A stretch of DNA of 31,571 nt from Candidatus Heimdallarchaeota archaeon (GTDB lineage Archaea; Asgardarchaeota; Heimdallarchaeia; JABLTI01), in assembly GCA_023128635.1 (NCBI GenBank), contig JAGMDP010000089.1, positions 1-31,571 on the forward strand, in the 5' to 3' direction. The translations under genes were made by a program, and so were the position numbers. Shown piece by piece: positions 1-7,350 of the stretch (its first letter is position 1; each line of letters opens with the position of its first letter). The notes under the pieces were generated by a model. It ran no database searches and was not told the origin of the DNA. It worked only from the letters and a program-made list of their open reading frames with translations.

Positions 1-322
1 CATCTAATTGCTTCTCAAATTTATTGATATCTTTTTCACTGTAAGATTTCTTCTTTGCTGTTCTTTGTAACCAATTTATTATCTTTTGAGCAATAGGAAT
101 ATATCCTGTTATGAAACCAAAACCACTAAGAATTTGTTGGAAAATGAAATAGATAATAAGCGGATAGAAAACAACATCTAACCAAGAAGTGTTCACACCC
201 TTTAATGTTGCAGTAAGAATTATTGTAAGTAGAAGAACAATTAAACCAGAAATAAAAGCAATGTAATAATTCCTATCGACTTCTCTAAATGAAATATTTG
301 TTCTGGGTTCTGTTTCAGTCAT
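1..322 (-). CDS. Membrane protein, C-terminal end cut by window edge
   Basis: An open frame runs on the minus strand from an ATG at 320-322 off the left edge, giving 107 codons without a stop. The N-terminus starts MTETEPRTN and is followed by a long hydrophobic helix (about residues 24-45). A second hydrophobic stretch covers about residues 52-80, and the visible end is basic and charged (KKKSYSEKDINKFEKQ). This predicts a small membrane protein with at least two membrane segments and a cytoplasmic charged tail. I do not recognise the family. It is divergent from the acetyltransferase gene at 451, with a shared AT-rich spacer of 128 bases. Confidence 0.6.
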   Translation of the reverse strand, partial: MTETEPRTNISFREVDRNYYIAFISGLIVLLLTIILTATLKGVNTSWLDVVFYPLIIYFIFQQILSGFGFITGYIPIAQKIINWLQRTAKKKSYSEKDINKFEKQLD

Positions 323-450
323 GTTAATAGAAGATTATTAGTTGAATCAAAAAGCTTTCGTTTTTATTAGCAAATTGGTTATCATATGGAAAAACGGATT
401 TTCTAGTACAAACACTAAACTAAAATTTAGGTATCAACAATCTATAACCA

Positions 451-966
451 ATGAAACCTAAAATTCGTCTTGCTACAGCATATGATATAGATGCTGTATT
501 TGAGATAGAGAAATTATGCTTTGATAAACTTGAGCAATTCGATAAGAATTTCTTTTACTTATTTTTAATGAGACGAAATTTTGATATTTTTTTCGTAGCA
601 ACCATAGAAGATGAAGCACAAGTAAGCAGATTAGTTGGTTTTATTATTGCTTATTTAAATAAAATCGGTAACTATGAAATAGCAACAGTAAATGTTCATC
701 CTGATTTTAGAAATCAAAGAACAGGGTATGAATTAATGGTAGAACTTGAAAAGGCTATCAAAGTTATAATTCATGAACTAGTTAAATCAAAAAAGATTGA
801 TGAAAATTCTCAAAATATAATAATTGAACTGACAGTTCATGACAAGAATGATGCAGCTATTGCTTTATATGAAAAATTAGAATACAAGAGAATTGAGACA
901 ATACCAAACTACTACACGAAAGGGAAAAATGGCATACGAATGATAAAATCTCTTAAACTAAAGTAG
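451..966 (+). CDS. GNAT-family N-acetyltransferase, RimI-like
   Basis: This 171-residue protein has the GNAT fold pattern. The N-terminal RLATAYDIDAVFEIEKLCF matches the first strand and helix of RimI/ArdA-type N-terminal protein acetyltransferases. The end, AAIALYEKLEYKRIETIPNYY (about 135-155), matches the RimI signature AxxLYxKxGF...xxYY. Known relatives transfer acetyl from acetyl-CoA to protein N-termini. The CoA-binding loop is degenerate: where the family has R/Q-x-x-G-x-G/A this protein reads R87-N-Q-R-T-G92, with Arg in place of the central Gly. There is also an insertion of charged residues around 108-122. No Shine-Dalgarno sequence precedes the ATG, so a leaderless or weakly initiated transcript is possible. 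The family call is firm; the substrate is unknown. Confidence 0.8.
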   Translation: MKPKIRLATAYDIDAVFEIEKLCFDKLEQFDKNFFYLFLMRRNFDIFFVATIEDEAQVSRLVGFIIAYLNKIGNYEIATVNVHPDFRNQRTGYELMVELEKAIKVIIHELVKSKKIDENSQNIIIELTVHDKNDAAIALYEKLEYKRIETIPNYYTKGKNGIRMIKSLKLK

Positions 967-1080
967 TAAAAGGTAGTCATTTTAATAGAAATCGTCCCTA
1001 AATTAGTCAATACAAATATATTTTTATTTATGTGTTATAACAATCCTTCATAGGGTTAAAACAAGAGGAAATGTAATATT

Positions 1081-2295
1081 ATGAGTCATGAAGTAGAACG
1101 AGACGATGATGACAAAGACATTGCTGAAAAAGATAGAAGCTATTTATTATCATATACTCGACATTTAGAAAGAAAGATTAGAACACTCGAAACTGAGAAG
1201 CAATTAATAGAAAATGAGCGCATGCGTATGGAAAGAGAAATTGCTTCGATGAGAAATGATCTTGAACAAATGAAGAGAAGTCCACTAATCACAGGAACTA
1301 TTGTTGATGCATTAGATGATGGCAGAGCAGTGGTTAGAAGTTCAAGTGGGCCAAGTTTTGTAGTTAATGTAATTAAATCAATTGAGAAAGAAACATTAAA
1401 ACCTAATTCTCGAGTTGCTTTAAATCAAAGGAATTTTGCCATTGTTGAAGTATTACCTCAACAAAAAGATCCAATGGTTTCTGCTATGGAAGTTGAAGAT
1501 AGACCAACAGTTGCATATGAAGATATAGGCGGTCTTGAAGAACAAATCCTTGAATTAAGAGAAACTGTTGAACTCCCATTAACCAGTCCAGAATTATTTG
1601 AAAAAGTAGGTATATCCCCACCAAAAGGTGTAATGCTTTATGGTCCTCCAGGAACTGGAAAAACACTCTTGGCAAGAGCAGTCGCTCATGAAACGAATGC
1701 TACTTTTATTCGAGTCATTGGTAGTGAACTTGTTCAGAAATTCATTGGTGAGGGGGCAAGATTAGTTAGAGAGATTTTTGAGTTTGCTGAGGAAAAATCA
1801 CCTACAATTCTATTTATAGATGAATTAGATGCTATTGGTTCCAGAAGATTAGACATCGCTACAAGTGGTGACAGAGAAGTACAAAGAACACTAATGCAGC
1901 TTTTGAGTAATCTAGATGGTTTTGATGTCAGAGGTAATGTAAGAGTCGTTGCAGCCACAAATCGACCTGATATTCTTGACCCTGCTCTACTAAGACCCGG
2001 TAGATTTGACCGAGTAATAGAAATCGGCATGCCAAATAGTAAAGCACGACTAGATATCTTTAAAATCCATTCGCGAAAAATGGCCCTTGCTGAGGCAGTT
2101 GATATTGATGTCTTAGTTAGCATGACAGAAGGGGCATCTGGTGCGGATATAAGGAACATCTGCATGGAAGCAGGCATGTTTGCTGTCAGAGGTACTAGAG
2201 ATCACATAACAGATGGAGATTTCAAAAAAGCAGTAAACAAAGTGATGGGTAAAATAAGATTAGATTCAACACAGAATGAACGATTCTTTGTTTAG
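1081..2295 (+). CDS. pan: Proteasome-activating nucleotidase (PAN), AAA+ ATPase
   Basis: This is the hexameric ATPase that unfolds proteins and feeds them to the archaeal 20S proteasome, at 404 residues of usual PAN length. Order of parts: an acidic start, a coiled coil (about 20-66), an OB domain (about 68-130), then the AAA+ module. The Walker A motif is GPPGTGKT at 188-195, Walker B is ILFIDELD at 243-250 (L rather than the usual I/V after DE), the aromatic pore loop is F221-I-G, sensor 1 is near N294, and the arginine fingers lie in LLRPGRFDR (303-311). The C-terminus is FFV, so the hydrophobic-Tyr-X proteasome-docking motif carries Phe in place of Tyr. GAGGA at 1065-1069 serves as ribosome site, and a TATA-like AAATATATTT lies near 1014-1023. 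No proteasome subunit gene is in the window. Confidence 0.95.
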   Translation: MSHEVERDDDDKDIAEKDRSYLLSYTRHLERKIRTLETEKQLIENERMRMEREIASMRNDLEQMKRSPLITGTIVDALDDGRAVVRSSSGPSFVVNVIKSIEKETLKPNSRVALNQRNFAIVEVLPQQKDPMVSAMEVEDRPTVAYEDIGGLEEQILELRETVELPLTSPELFEKVGISPPKGVMLYGPPGTGKTLLARAVAHETNATFIRVIGSELVQKFIGEGARLVREIFEFAEEKSPTILFIDELDAIGSRRLDIATSGDREVQRTLMQLLSNLDGFDVRGNVRVVAATNRPDILDPALLRPGRFDRVIEIGMPNSKARLDIFKIHSRKMALAEAVDIDVLVSMTEGASGADIRNICMEAGMFAVRGTRDHITDGDFKKAVNKVMGKIRLDSTQNERFFV

Positions 2296-2312
2296 AATCG
2301 ATTCTTTATTTT
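2281..2312 (+). terminator. Hairpin plus T-run at the PAN stop codon
   Basis: CGATTCT (2281-2287) pairs with AGAATCG (2294-2300) around a six-base loop and overlaps the PAN stop codon. The same region also forms a perfect 12-base palindrome, AGAATCGATTCT (2294-2305). A T-rich stretch follows at 2305-2316. It lies between convergent genes and could end transcription from either side. Confidence 0.45.
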
Positions 2313-2333
2313 TTTCTAACAACAAAATATAAT

Positions 2334-2990
2334 CTACGCGTTTTCCATTTTTTCTCTTGCTTTTTTCTCAAGTTTTTCTTTGATTTTTTTCAGTTGAGCA
2401 AATTGATCTCTTTCATTTTCTTCCAGTGTTGTCTCAATGAAAGTAATTTGGTTTTTCAATCTAGGAATAAGAATAAATCTTAATGCATTCACTCGACGTT
2501 TAGTTTCTGTTATTGCTTGTCCTAATATTTGTAACATTGCTAATGTTTCCGCAAGAACAACAATTTTTTCTATTGCTATCCGATAATCATTAACTGTTTT
2601 ATCAATTTCAGAGCTTGAGCTAGCAAAACCATAAAATAATTTCGTTTCGGATTCATCTCGAATTTTTTCTAAATCGAGTTTAGGTACAATAACTCCCGCA
2701 ACATTATTCTCATAAGCCTCTATTTGCCAGATTTCAGGAGCAGCAAAAGAGATTTCTTTTAATCGTAATGGTCCAACAGCTATTTGAGCATCAATAAGTG
2801 ATTGTTGTGCTTTGGTGGTCAAGTTAGCAGTCTCTTCTCTTAAACCTCGAATCGTATCTACAACCTCAAAAAAGCGTATAACTAATGAATCGAGTTTTTC
2901 TTGTAATAAATCATGACCTTTCTCTGCGAGTTTATTTCTTTCACGTAGTTTCATAAGATTCATTCTTGTGGCTTGGACACCTTCACTCAA
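2334..2990 (-). CDS. atpD: A/V-type ATP synthase subunit D
   Basis: At 218 residues this matches the central rotor-stalk subunit D of archaeal A-type and eukaryotic V-type ATPases. The N-terminal ATRMNLMKLRERNKLAEKGH and the following long helix, and the later TKRRVNALRFILIPRLKNQI segment (about 164-183), are the two conserved coiled-coil arms of the family. The C-terminal tail is lysine- and glutamate-rich, as usual. The start is a TTG at 2988-2990, supported by AGGT eight bases upstream; the next ATG (codon 10) has worse spacing and would cut the conserved helix. Subunit D is usually encoded in the ntp/atp operon, but here it stands alone and convergent with PAN, with no other ATPase subunits nearby. 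A dyad at 3016-3036 overlaps its likely promoter. Confidence 0.92.
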   Translation of the reverse strand: MSEGVQATRMNLMKLRERNKLAEKGHDLLQEKLDSLVIRFFEVVDTIRGLREETANLTTKAQQSLIDAQIAVGPLRLKEISFAAPEIWQIEAYENNVAGVIVPKLDLEKIRDESETKLFYGFASSSSEIDKTVNDYRIAIEKIVVLAETLAMLQILGQAITETKRRVNALRFILIPRLKNQITFIETTLEENERDQFAQLKKIKEKLEKKAREKMENA

Positions 2991-3015
2991 TTTTTACAAC
3001 CTGCCAATTAGTATA

Positions 3016-3036
3016 ATAAGCAAATCAATTGCTTAT
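3016..3036. promoter_or_regulatory. Inverted repeat over the V-ATPase D promoter
   Basis: Perfect 8-base arms ATAAGCAA (3016-3023) and TTGCTTAT (3029-3036) flank a five-base spacer. On the minus strand the right arm sits inside a TATA-like ATAATATAAGC, placed 40-50 bases before the TTG start at 2990. The region is between divergent genes. No T-run follows, so an operator is more likely than a terminator. The function is inferred. Confidence 0.35.
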
Positions 3037-3138
3037 ATTATCTCAATTATGTAAAACAGCACCATAAAAAATTTATTACGCATACCAACAAATAAAAAGT
3101 CAATGGAAATTGAGAGTAAAAAGAAAGGAGTATCTGGA

Positions 3139-3387
3139 ATGGCAGAAGAAAATAATAAAATTTCAACTAGAAAGCTTACACCTAAATCTTATCTCTTGAT
3201 AACCACTCTTTCACTAATAGTGGTTTTTATTATTAATCTGATTTTGTTTATCACAGAGAAAGGTGGAAGTGCAGTTCCAATATTATTGATAATCTTGGCA
3301 AGTTTGATAATAACATTACTGATAATTTACATCATCATAGATATTGTAAGGATTTACAGAAAGAAAAACAAAAGAAATCTGCAATAA
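3139..3387 (+). CDS. Small two-helix membrane protein
   Basis: Eighty-two residues from the ATG at 3139. The frame is open from an ATG at 3103, but GGAG at 3127-3130 sits eight bases before 3139, and starting there gives a tidy MAEENNKIS N-terminus. Two hydrophobic helices cover about residues 16-38 and 46-72 (numbered from 3139), separated by EKGGSAVP, and the protein ends in a basic tail (IYRKKNKRNLQ). This predicts an integral membrane protein with a cytoplasmic basic end. There are no motifs that give a function and I do not recognise the family. It is divergent from the V-ATPase D gene and lies 111 bases before PEP carboxykinase. Confidence 0.65.
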   Translation: MAEENNKISTRKLTPKSYLLITTLSLIVVFIINLILFITEKGGSAVPILLIILASLIITLLIIYIIIDIVRIYRKKNKRNLQ

Positions 3388-3445
3388 ATTTTATTTCTTA
3401 AATAGAAAATACATTTAAAAATAATGAATAGTCTCTTTTGTCGAT

Positions 3446-3456
3446 TTTATATAAAA
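3446..3456 (+). promoter_or_regulatory. TATA box candidate for PEP carboxykinase
   Basis: TTTATATAAAA is a good archaeal TATA-like match. It lies 42-53 bases before the TTG start of the carboxykinase gene, which predicts a transcript start near 3480 and a leader of about 20 bases holding the ribosome site. Confidence 0.45.
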
Positions 3457-3498
3457 CTGTAACTTAGAGTGATATGAAGTAATGAGAAGGTAGAATAC

Positions 3499-5145
3499 TT
3501 GACAAAATTGAAAGAAAACCTTGATACTGTTCTCAGTAATCATAAAAAGAAAATTTCGAATCCAGAAAGAAAAAAGCTCATTCAAGAAGCTTTAGATAAT
3601 CGTGAAGCTATCAAAAGTGCTAATGGGGCATTAGCTACTTGGACTCCTCCAGAATCAACCGGTCGAAGTCCAAAGGATACTGTTATCGTTAGAAGACCTT
3701 TAAGTGAAAAAAATATTGATTGGACTTCACCAAATTGTCTTTCAATAACTGAAGAAATTTTCGATATGGCTTGGGAAGACGCCTTAAAATTCCTATCAGA
3801 AAAAGAAAAACTTTACATTTCAGATAGATCACTAGGTGCTGATTCCTCTTATACCTTGAAAGTTCGTACAATAAGTGATAAAGCATTACATGTGCTTTTT
3901 ACATATAATATGTTTAGACCCAATCCTAAAGGTGCAGAGAAAAAGAGCTTCTTTGCTGGAGATTCTTTTACTATAGTGGTTTTACCTTATGATAAATTAA
4001 ATAGAAAAAGATACGAAGGAAAATTAAGAAAACTACCAAATGGCGAAACTAGTAATATGATTGTTGCTATGGATTTTGACCGTGGGCTTGGAGTAATAAT
4101 TGGTTCTGCTTATTGTGGCTCGATAAAGAAACTGATGTTCACAGTAATGAATTACATGCTGCCGGAGATTGGTATTTTACCCATACATTGCTCAGCCAAT
4201 GAAGGCCCGAAAGGAGACACCGCATTATTATTGGGTTTATCTGGAACCGGAAAAACAACCTTATCCGCAGATCCATCTCGATCATTACTTGGTGATGATG
4301 AACATGGATGGAGTGAAAATGGTGTTGCTAATTTTGAGTATGGATGTTATGCTAAACTAATAAATCTAAGACAGGATAAAGAACCAGAAATTTATGATGC
4401 CATGCTTCACGATGACGACTACTTAAGTCATGGAGCAATTTTCGAAAATACTATGATGTATCCAAATGGTGTATTTGATTTATTTGATGATCGACTTACT
4501 CCAAATTCTCGAGGTTCATATCCCCTAAGTTTCTTATCTAACATTAAAACACCACCTATTGGTAAACATCCAAAAACTATTCTCTTCCTAACAGCTGATG
4601 CTAATGGTATTCTACCTCCTGTATCAAAACTAACATCAGAACAAGCAATGTTATGGTTCCTAATGGGTTATACAAGCAAATTAGCTGGAACCGAGACAGG
4701 AATTGTTGATCCAGTATCAACCTTTTCGAGATTCTTTGGTGAGCCATTCATGCCACGAAACCCAAATGAATATGCAAAATTACTTGGCACCAAAATGAAG
4801 AAGCATGGAACAGAAGTGTATTTAGTTAATACAGGTTGGAGTGGTGGACCTTATGGAATTGGAGAACGAATGGATATTAACTTAACAAGAAGACTCGTCG
4901 ATGCTGCACTTAAAGGTGAATTAAAAAATGTCGAGTATCAAGAAGATGAAATCTTTCATCTCCATGTTCCAAAAGCATGTAAAGGTGTCCCACCTGAAGT
5001 TCTCTGGCCGAAAAATACCTGGGAAGACAAAGAAGCATTTGATATTCGTGCAAAGAAATTAGCTCAAGACTTCAGTGATCATTTTGACACAGCTTATTCT
5101 GGGAAAGTTGATCCTGGAATTGCTATGGTTTGTCCTGGAAAGTAG
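3499..5145 (+). CDS. pckA: Phosphoenolpyruvate carboxykinase (ATP)
   Basis: This enzyme interconverts oxaloacetate plus ATP and phosphoenolpyruvate plus CO2, the entry step of gluconeogenesis. At 548 residues it has the ATP-type family length. Visible motifs are the kinase P-loop GLSGTGKTT at 246-254, the metal and substrate loop LLGDDEHGW at 263-271 with D266 and D267, ANFEYGCYAK (usually NFEGGCYAK, here Tyr for the first Gly), FLTADANGILPPVSKLT (363-379), GYTSKLAGTETG (390-401), and NTGWSGGPYGIGERM (444-458). The start is TTG; AAGGT lies just upstream (GGT 3489-3491, seven bases before), and no in-frame ATG exists before the conserved region. It is followed by a terminator-like hairpin and is probably monocistronic. 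The GTP-dependent type is common in other archaea, so the ATP type is worth noting. Confidence 0.96.
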   Translation: MTKLKENLDTVLSNHKKKISNPERKKLIQEALDNREAIKSANGALATWTPPESTGRSPKDTVIVRRPLSEKNIDWTSPNCLSITEEIFDMAWEDALKFLSEKEKLYISDRSLGADSSYTLKVRTISDKALHVLFTYNMFRPNPKGAEKKSFFAGDSFTIVVLPYDKLNRKRYEGKLRKLPNGETSNMIVAMDFDRGLGVIIGSAYCGSIKKLMFTVMNYMLPEIGILPIHCSANEGPKGDTALLLGLSGTGKTTLSADPSRSLLGDDEHGWSENGVANFEYGCYAKLINLRQDKEPEIYDAMLHDDDYLSHGAIFENTMMYPNGVFDLFDDRLTPNSRGSYPLSFLSNIKTPPIGKHPKTILFLTADANGILPPVSKLTSEQAMLWFLMGYTSKLAGTETGIVDPVSTFSRFFGEPFMPRNPNEYAKLLGTKMKKHGTEVYLVNTGWSGGPYGIGERMDINLTRRLVDAALKGELKNVEYQEDEIFHLHVPKACKGVPPEVLWPKNTWEDKEAFDIRAKKLAQDFSDHFDTAYSGKVDPGIAMVCPGK

Positions 5146-5153
5146 TATTTTAT

Positions 5154-5187
5154 AAGGGTCTTTTATCGAGATCCTTCAATTTTTCTT
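5154..5187 (+). terminator. Hairpin terminator after PEP carboxykinase
   Basis: AAGGGTC (5154-5160) pairs with GATCCTT (5170-5176), including one G-T wobble, around a nine-base loop. CAATTTTTCTTTTCC follows. It begins nine bases after the stop codon. Confidence 0.5.
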
Positions 5188-5323
5188 TTCCTTATAGCTA
5201 ATAGCATTTTAGAAAAAATTACGAAAGGTTTTTTGAGCTAATAATCAATTTGTACCAAATAATACAATAGTAGATGTTGTGTTTAGATAAAATTATAAAA
5301 ATAATAAATGAGGAAAGCATTTT

Positions 5324-6223
5324 TTGTCGCAAAAGGAAGAAATACAAGAAGCAATCAAGCAGCTAAAGGACTCAGATGAAAAAATAAGAAGTCAAGCTGC
5401 ACTATCGCTTGGTTGGGTAGGCGAAGGAGAAGTACTTAACCCTTTGATTGAAGTGCTCAAAAATGACATTTCACCGAAAGTACGTGCAAATGCCGCAATG
5501 TCTCTCGGTCAACTAAATAATGAAAATGCAATACAATCCTTAATAGCTGCGTTGAGTGATAAGGATGCTTTTGTGAGAGGGATGATTGTTTATTCTCTGG
5601 GATTATTGAAAGCTAAAGAAGCTATTAATCCATTAATTATGATATTAGAAACAGACCCTGATAAGGAAGCGAGAATGGCTGCTGCAGATTCACTAGCACA
5701 AATTGGCGATGAAAAAGCAATAAAACATCTTGTGAAAGCTTATGTCAATGATATGGAAGATTCTGTTAAATCAGAATCGAGAGATTCATTAAATCGCCTT
5801 GGTGCTCAATTAAACATAACAGAAATAGACGTTTTAATTCAAAGCGAAATGGAAAGAAGACAACAAGCACAAATCTCATCTGCTCAAGTCGTGCGTGATC
5901 AATTTTTAGATGACATGCAGAAGAATGAGATGGAAAAACAAAGAAAAGAAATTATTACGATTATTTCACAAGAATTACCAAAATTATTGGAATATGCAAT
6001 TCACAATGAAGTCATTCCTTTCGATAGCTTTTGTGCTAGATTTAATTGCGATGATTTTACTTTAGAATTCGCATTAACTAAATTAATTGAAAGTAATACA
6101 ATTAACGTAAAAGTTAATGCCTCTGAGAGAAGTTTTACTGTCTTGAAACCCCAAGCAGAATTAAGTGAAGATGCACAGACGAAACTAAAATTGATTAGAA
6201 AGAAGTTTGGAATTGACTGGTAA
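5324..6223 (+). CDS. HEAT-repeat protein with C-terminal winged-helix-like region
   Basis: A 299-residue protein made of four or five PBS-lyase-type HEAT repeats (about 16-160). Each repeat has the pattern VRxxAAxSLGxLxxxxAIxxLIxAL, ending with RDSLNRLG. A charged coiled stretch (about 165-210) follows. The last 90 residues read IPFDSFCARFNCDDFTLEFALTKLIESN, with a beta-like end, which resembles a winged-helix or PCI-type module. Such repeats build protein-binding scaffolds; no phycobilin function is implied. The start is TTG at 5324 with GAGGA at 5310-5314. It follows PEP carboxykinase after 178 bases with a terminator between, so it is probably a separate unit. The partner is unknown. Confidence 0.8.
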   Translation: MSQKEEIQEAIKQLKDSDEKIRSQAALSLGWVGEGEVLNPLIEVLKNDISPKVRANAAMSLGQLNNENAIQSLIAALSDKDAFVRGMIVYSLGLLKAKEAINPLIMILETDPDKEARMAAADSLAQIGDEKAIKHLVKAYVNDMEDSVKSESRDSLNRLGAQLNITEIDVLIQSEMERRQQAQISSAQVVRDQFLDDMQKNEMEKQRKEIITIISQELPKLLEYAIHNEVIPFDSFCARFNCDDFTLEFALTKLIESNTINVKVNASERSFTVLKPQAELSEDAQTKLKLIRKKFGIDW

Positions 6224-6225
6224 TT

Positions 6226-6240
6226 CGTTTTTAGAAAACG
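6226..6240. terminator. Short hairpin between convergent genes
   Basis: CGTTTT (6226-6231) and AAAACG (6235-6240) form a six-base-pair stem with a TAG loop in the 33-base gap between the convergent HEAT-repeat and surface-protein genes. The sequence beyond it is T-rich on the plus strand. Confidence 0.35.
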
Positions 6241-6256
6241 TATTCTTCATATTATC

Positions 6257-7165
6257 TTATTTCTTTATCTTCCTGCTATAAATAATACTTGTAACCAATA
6301 TTGTTCCTAAGCCAATAACTGCAATTAGAAATCCAAAGCCAGGAATAAAACCGGATACAAATTTGAATCTCGGTAATTCGAATCCAGTTTGTCGATTAAT
6401 TATCTGCAAATCCTCTGTGATAGAATAACCTTGGTATTGTCCAAACATGTAAGTGGCAATTCTATATCCAAGAAGAATGCCAGTGATCTCATCCCATACA
6501 AATTTTATCATGTGATCAAATTGAATAGAAGTATTACCCGTTTCATTCTCATATGTTCCACGCATATACATGTCAAATATTACCTGATTATCGACAATTT
6601 CTCGTTCTGCTTCTAAAGTTGCTCCATATAATAATGAATTTGGAAGTGAATTATGATATTCAAGAGTTGTAAGATTATCCAAAAAATCCCAAACATCTTG
6701 TTTTGGTTCAACAAAAAACCACTGAATAAGTGGCGGCCCACGATTTATTTCATCTTTATTAAAACCTGAATTCACTAAGCGATTACACTCCTCAACGGGA
6801 TAATAAAGAAACTTAGAGAATTGAGAGAAGAACATATCAGTAGTGATGAGCCCATTTGAATTGGTACTAGTATAATTTGTAACCTTAAAATCTACTCCCC
6901 AAACATTATCGACATCTAAAACATCTACCTCATATCTTGTATTCATATCAACATTAATTTCATTAAAGAAAGCCCCTTCACCACTTGCTTCCAGATTATT
7001 AATTTTCACTATCCATACAGAGCTTTCAAGTAAATACTCTGTAGAAGAACCAGAGATGCTACCCCATGCAGCCTGGGTTTTAACAGCAAAAGATGAACTA
7101 CAGATAATGAATGTTAAGACCAATGGAATTACTGTGAATGAGATTTTTTTGATGTTAAGTTTCAA
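6257..7165 (-). CDS. Secreted membrane-anchored protein with PGF-type C-terminal tail (family member 1)
   Basis: This 302-residue protein has an N-terminal signal peptide (basic KLNIKK, then a hydrophobic core to about residue 27 and QA-A near 33). A long extracellular region with N-glycosylation sequons follows. The C-terminal tail has the sorting-signal layout GFIPGF (272-277), a hydrophobic helix to about 296, and basic SRKIKK. It shares landmarks with the proteins at 8659 and 9687: a Gly/Pro-rich stretch then FFVEP, then FVWDEITGILLGY, then GFELP before the tail. The start is TTG at 7163-7165, preceded by GGTGGT with five bases spacing. It resembles PGF-CTERM proteins processed by archaeosortase. 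Function is unknown; a surface-layer or lipid-anchored role is inferred. It is divergent from the M14-type gene. Confidence 0.8.
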   Translation of the reverse strand: MKLNIKKISFTVIPLVLTFIICSSSFAVKTQAAWGSISGSSTEYLLESSVWIVKINNLEASGEGAFFNEINVDMNTRYEVDVLDVDNVWGVDFKVTNYTSTNSNGLITTDMFFSQFSKFLYYPVEECNRLVNSGFNKDEINRGPPLIQWFFVEPKQDVWDFLDNLTTLEYHNSLPNSLLYGATLEAEREIVDNQVIFDMYMRGTYENETGNTSIQFDHMIKFVWDEITGILLGYRIATYMFGQYQGYSITEDLQIINRQTGFELPRFKFVSGFIPGFGFLIAVIGLGTILVTSIIYSRKIKK

Positions 7166-7212
7166 ATATTACCACCAAATTTAGATGTTTAATTTAGTCT
7201 AATATTTCATAT

Positions 7213-7224
7213 TTTCATATGAAA
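7213..7224. promoter_or_regulatory. 12-base palindrome in a divergent promoter region
   Basis: TTTCATATGAAA is a perfect palindrome, preceded by a partial direct copy (TTTCATA). It lies between the divergent surface-protein gene (start 7165) and the M14-type gene (start 7351). It could be an operator or chance in AT-rich DNA. Confidence 0.2.
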
Positions 7225-7350
7225 TTAAAATTTTGCTTTAACTTGGAAACCTCTTAATAAGATATAAAGCTGATTGAAGAAACCATTAAAAGAAAGTAAT
7301 TTCTTAATAATACAATTGATACTAATAAAGTAATTAGGAGTAATGAATTT

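Noticed and set aside
1734..2177. Minus-strand frame inside PAN
   Set aside because: It lies wholly within the strongly conserved PAN coding region and has no recognisable motif.
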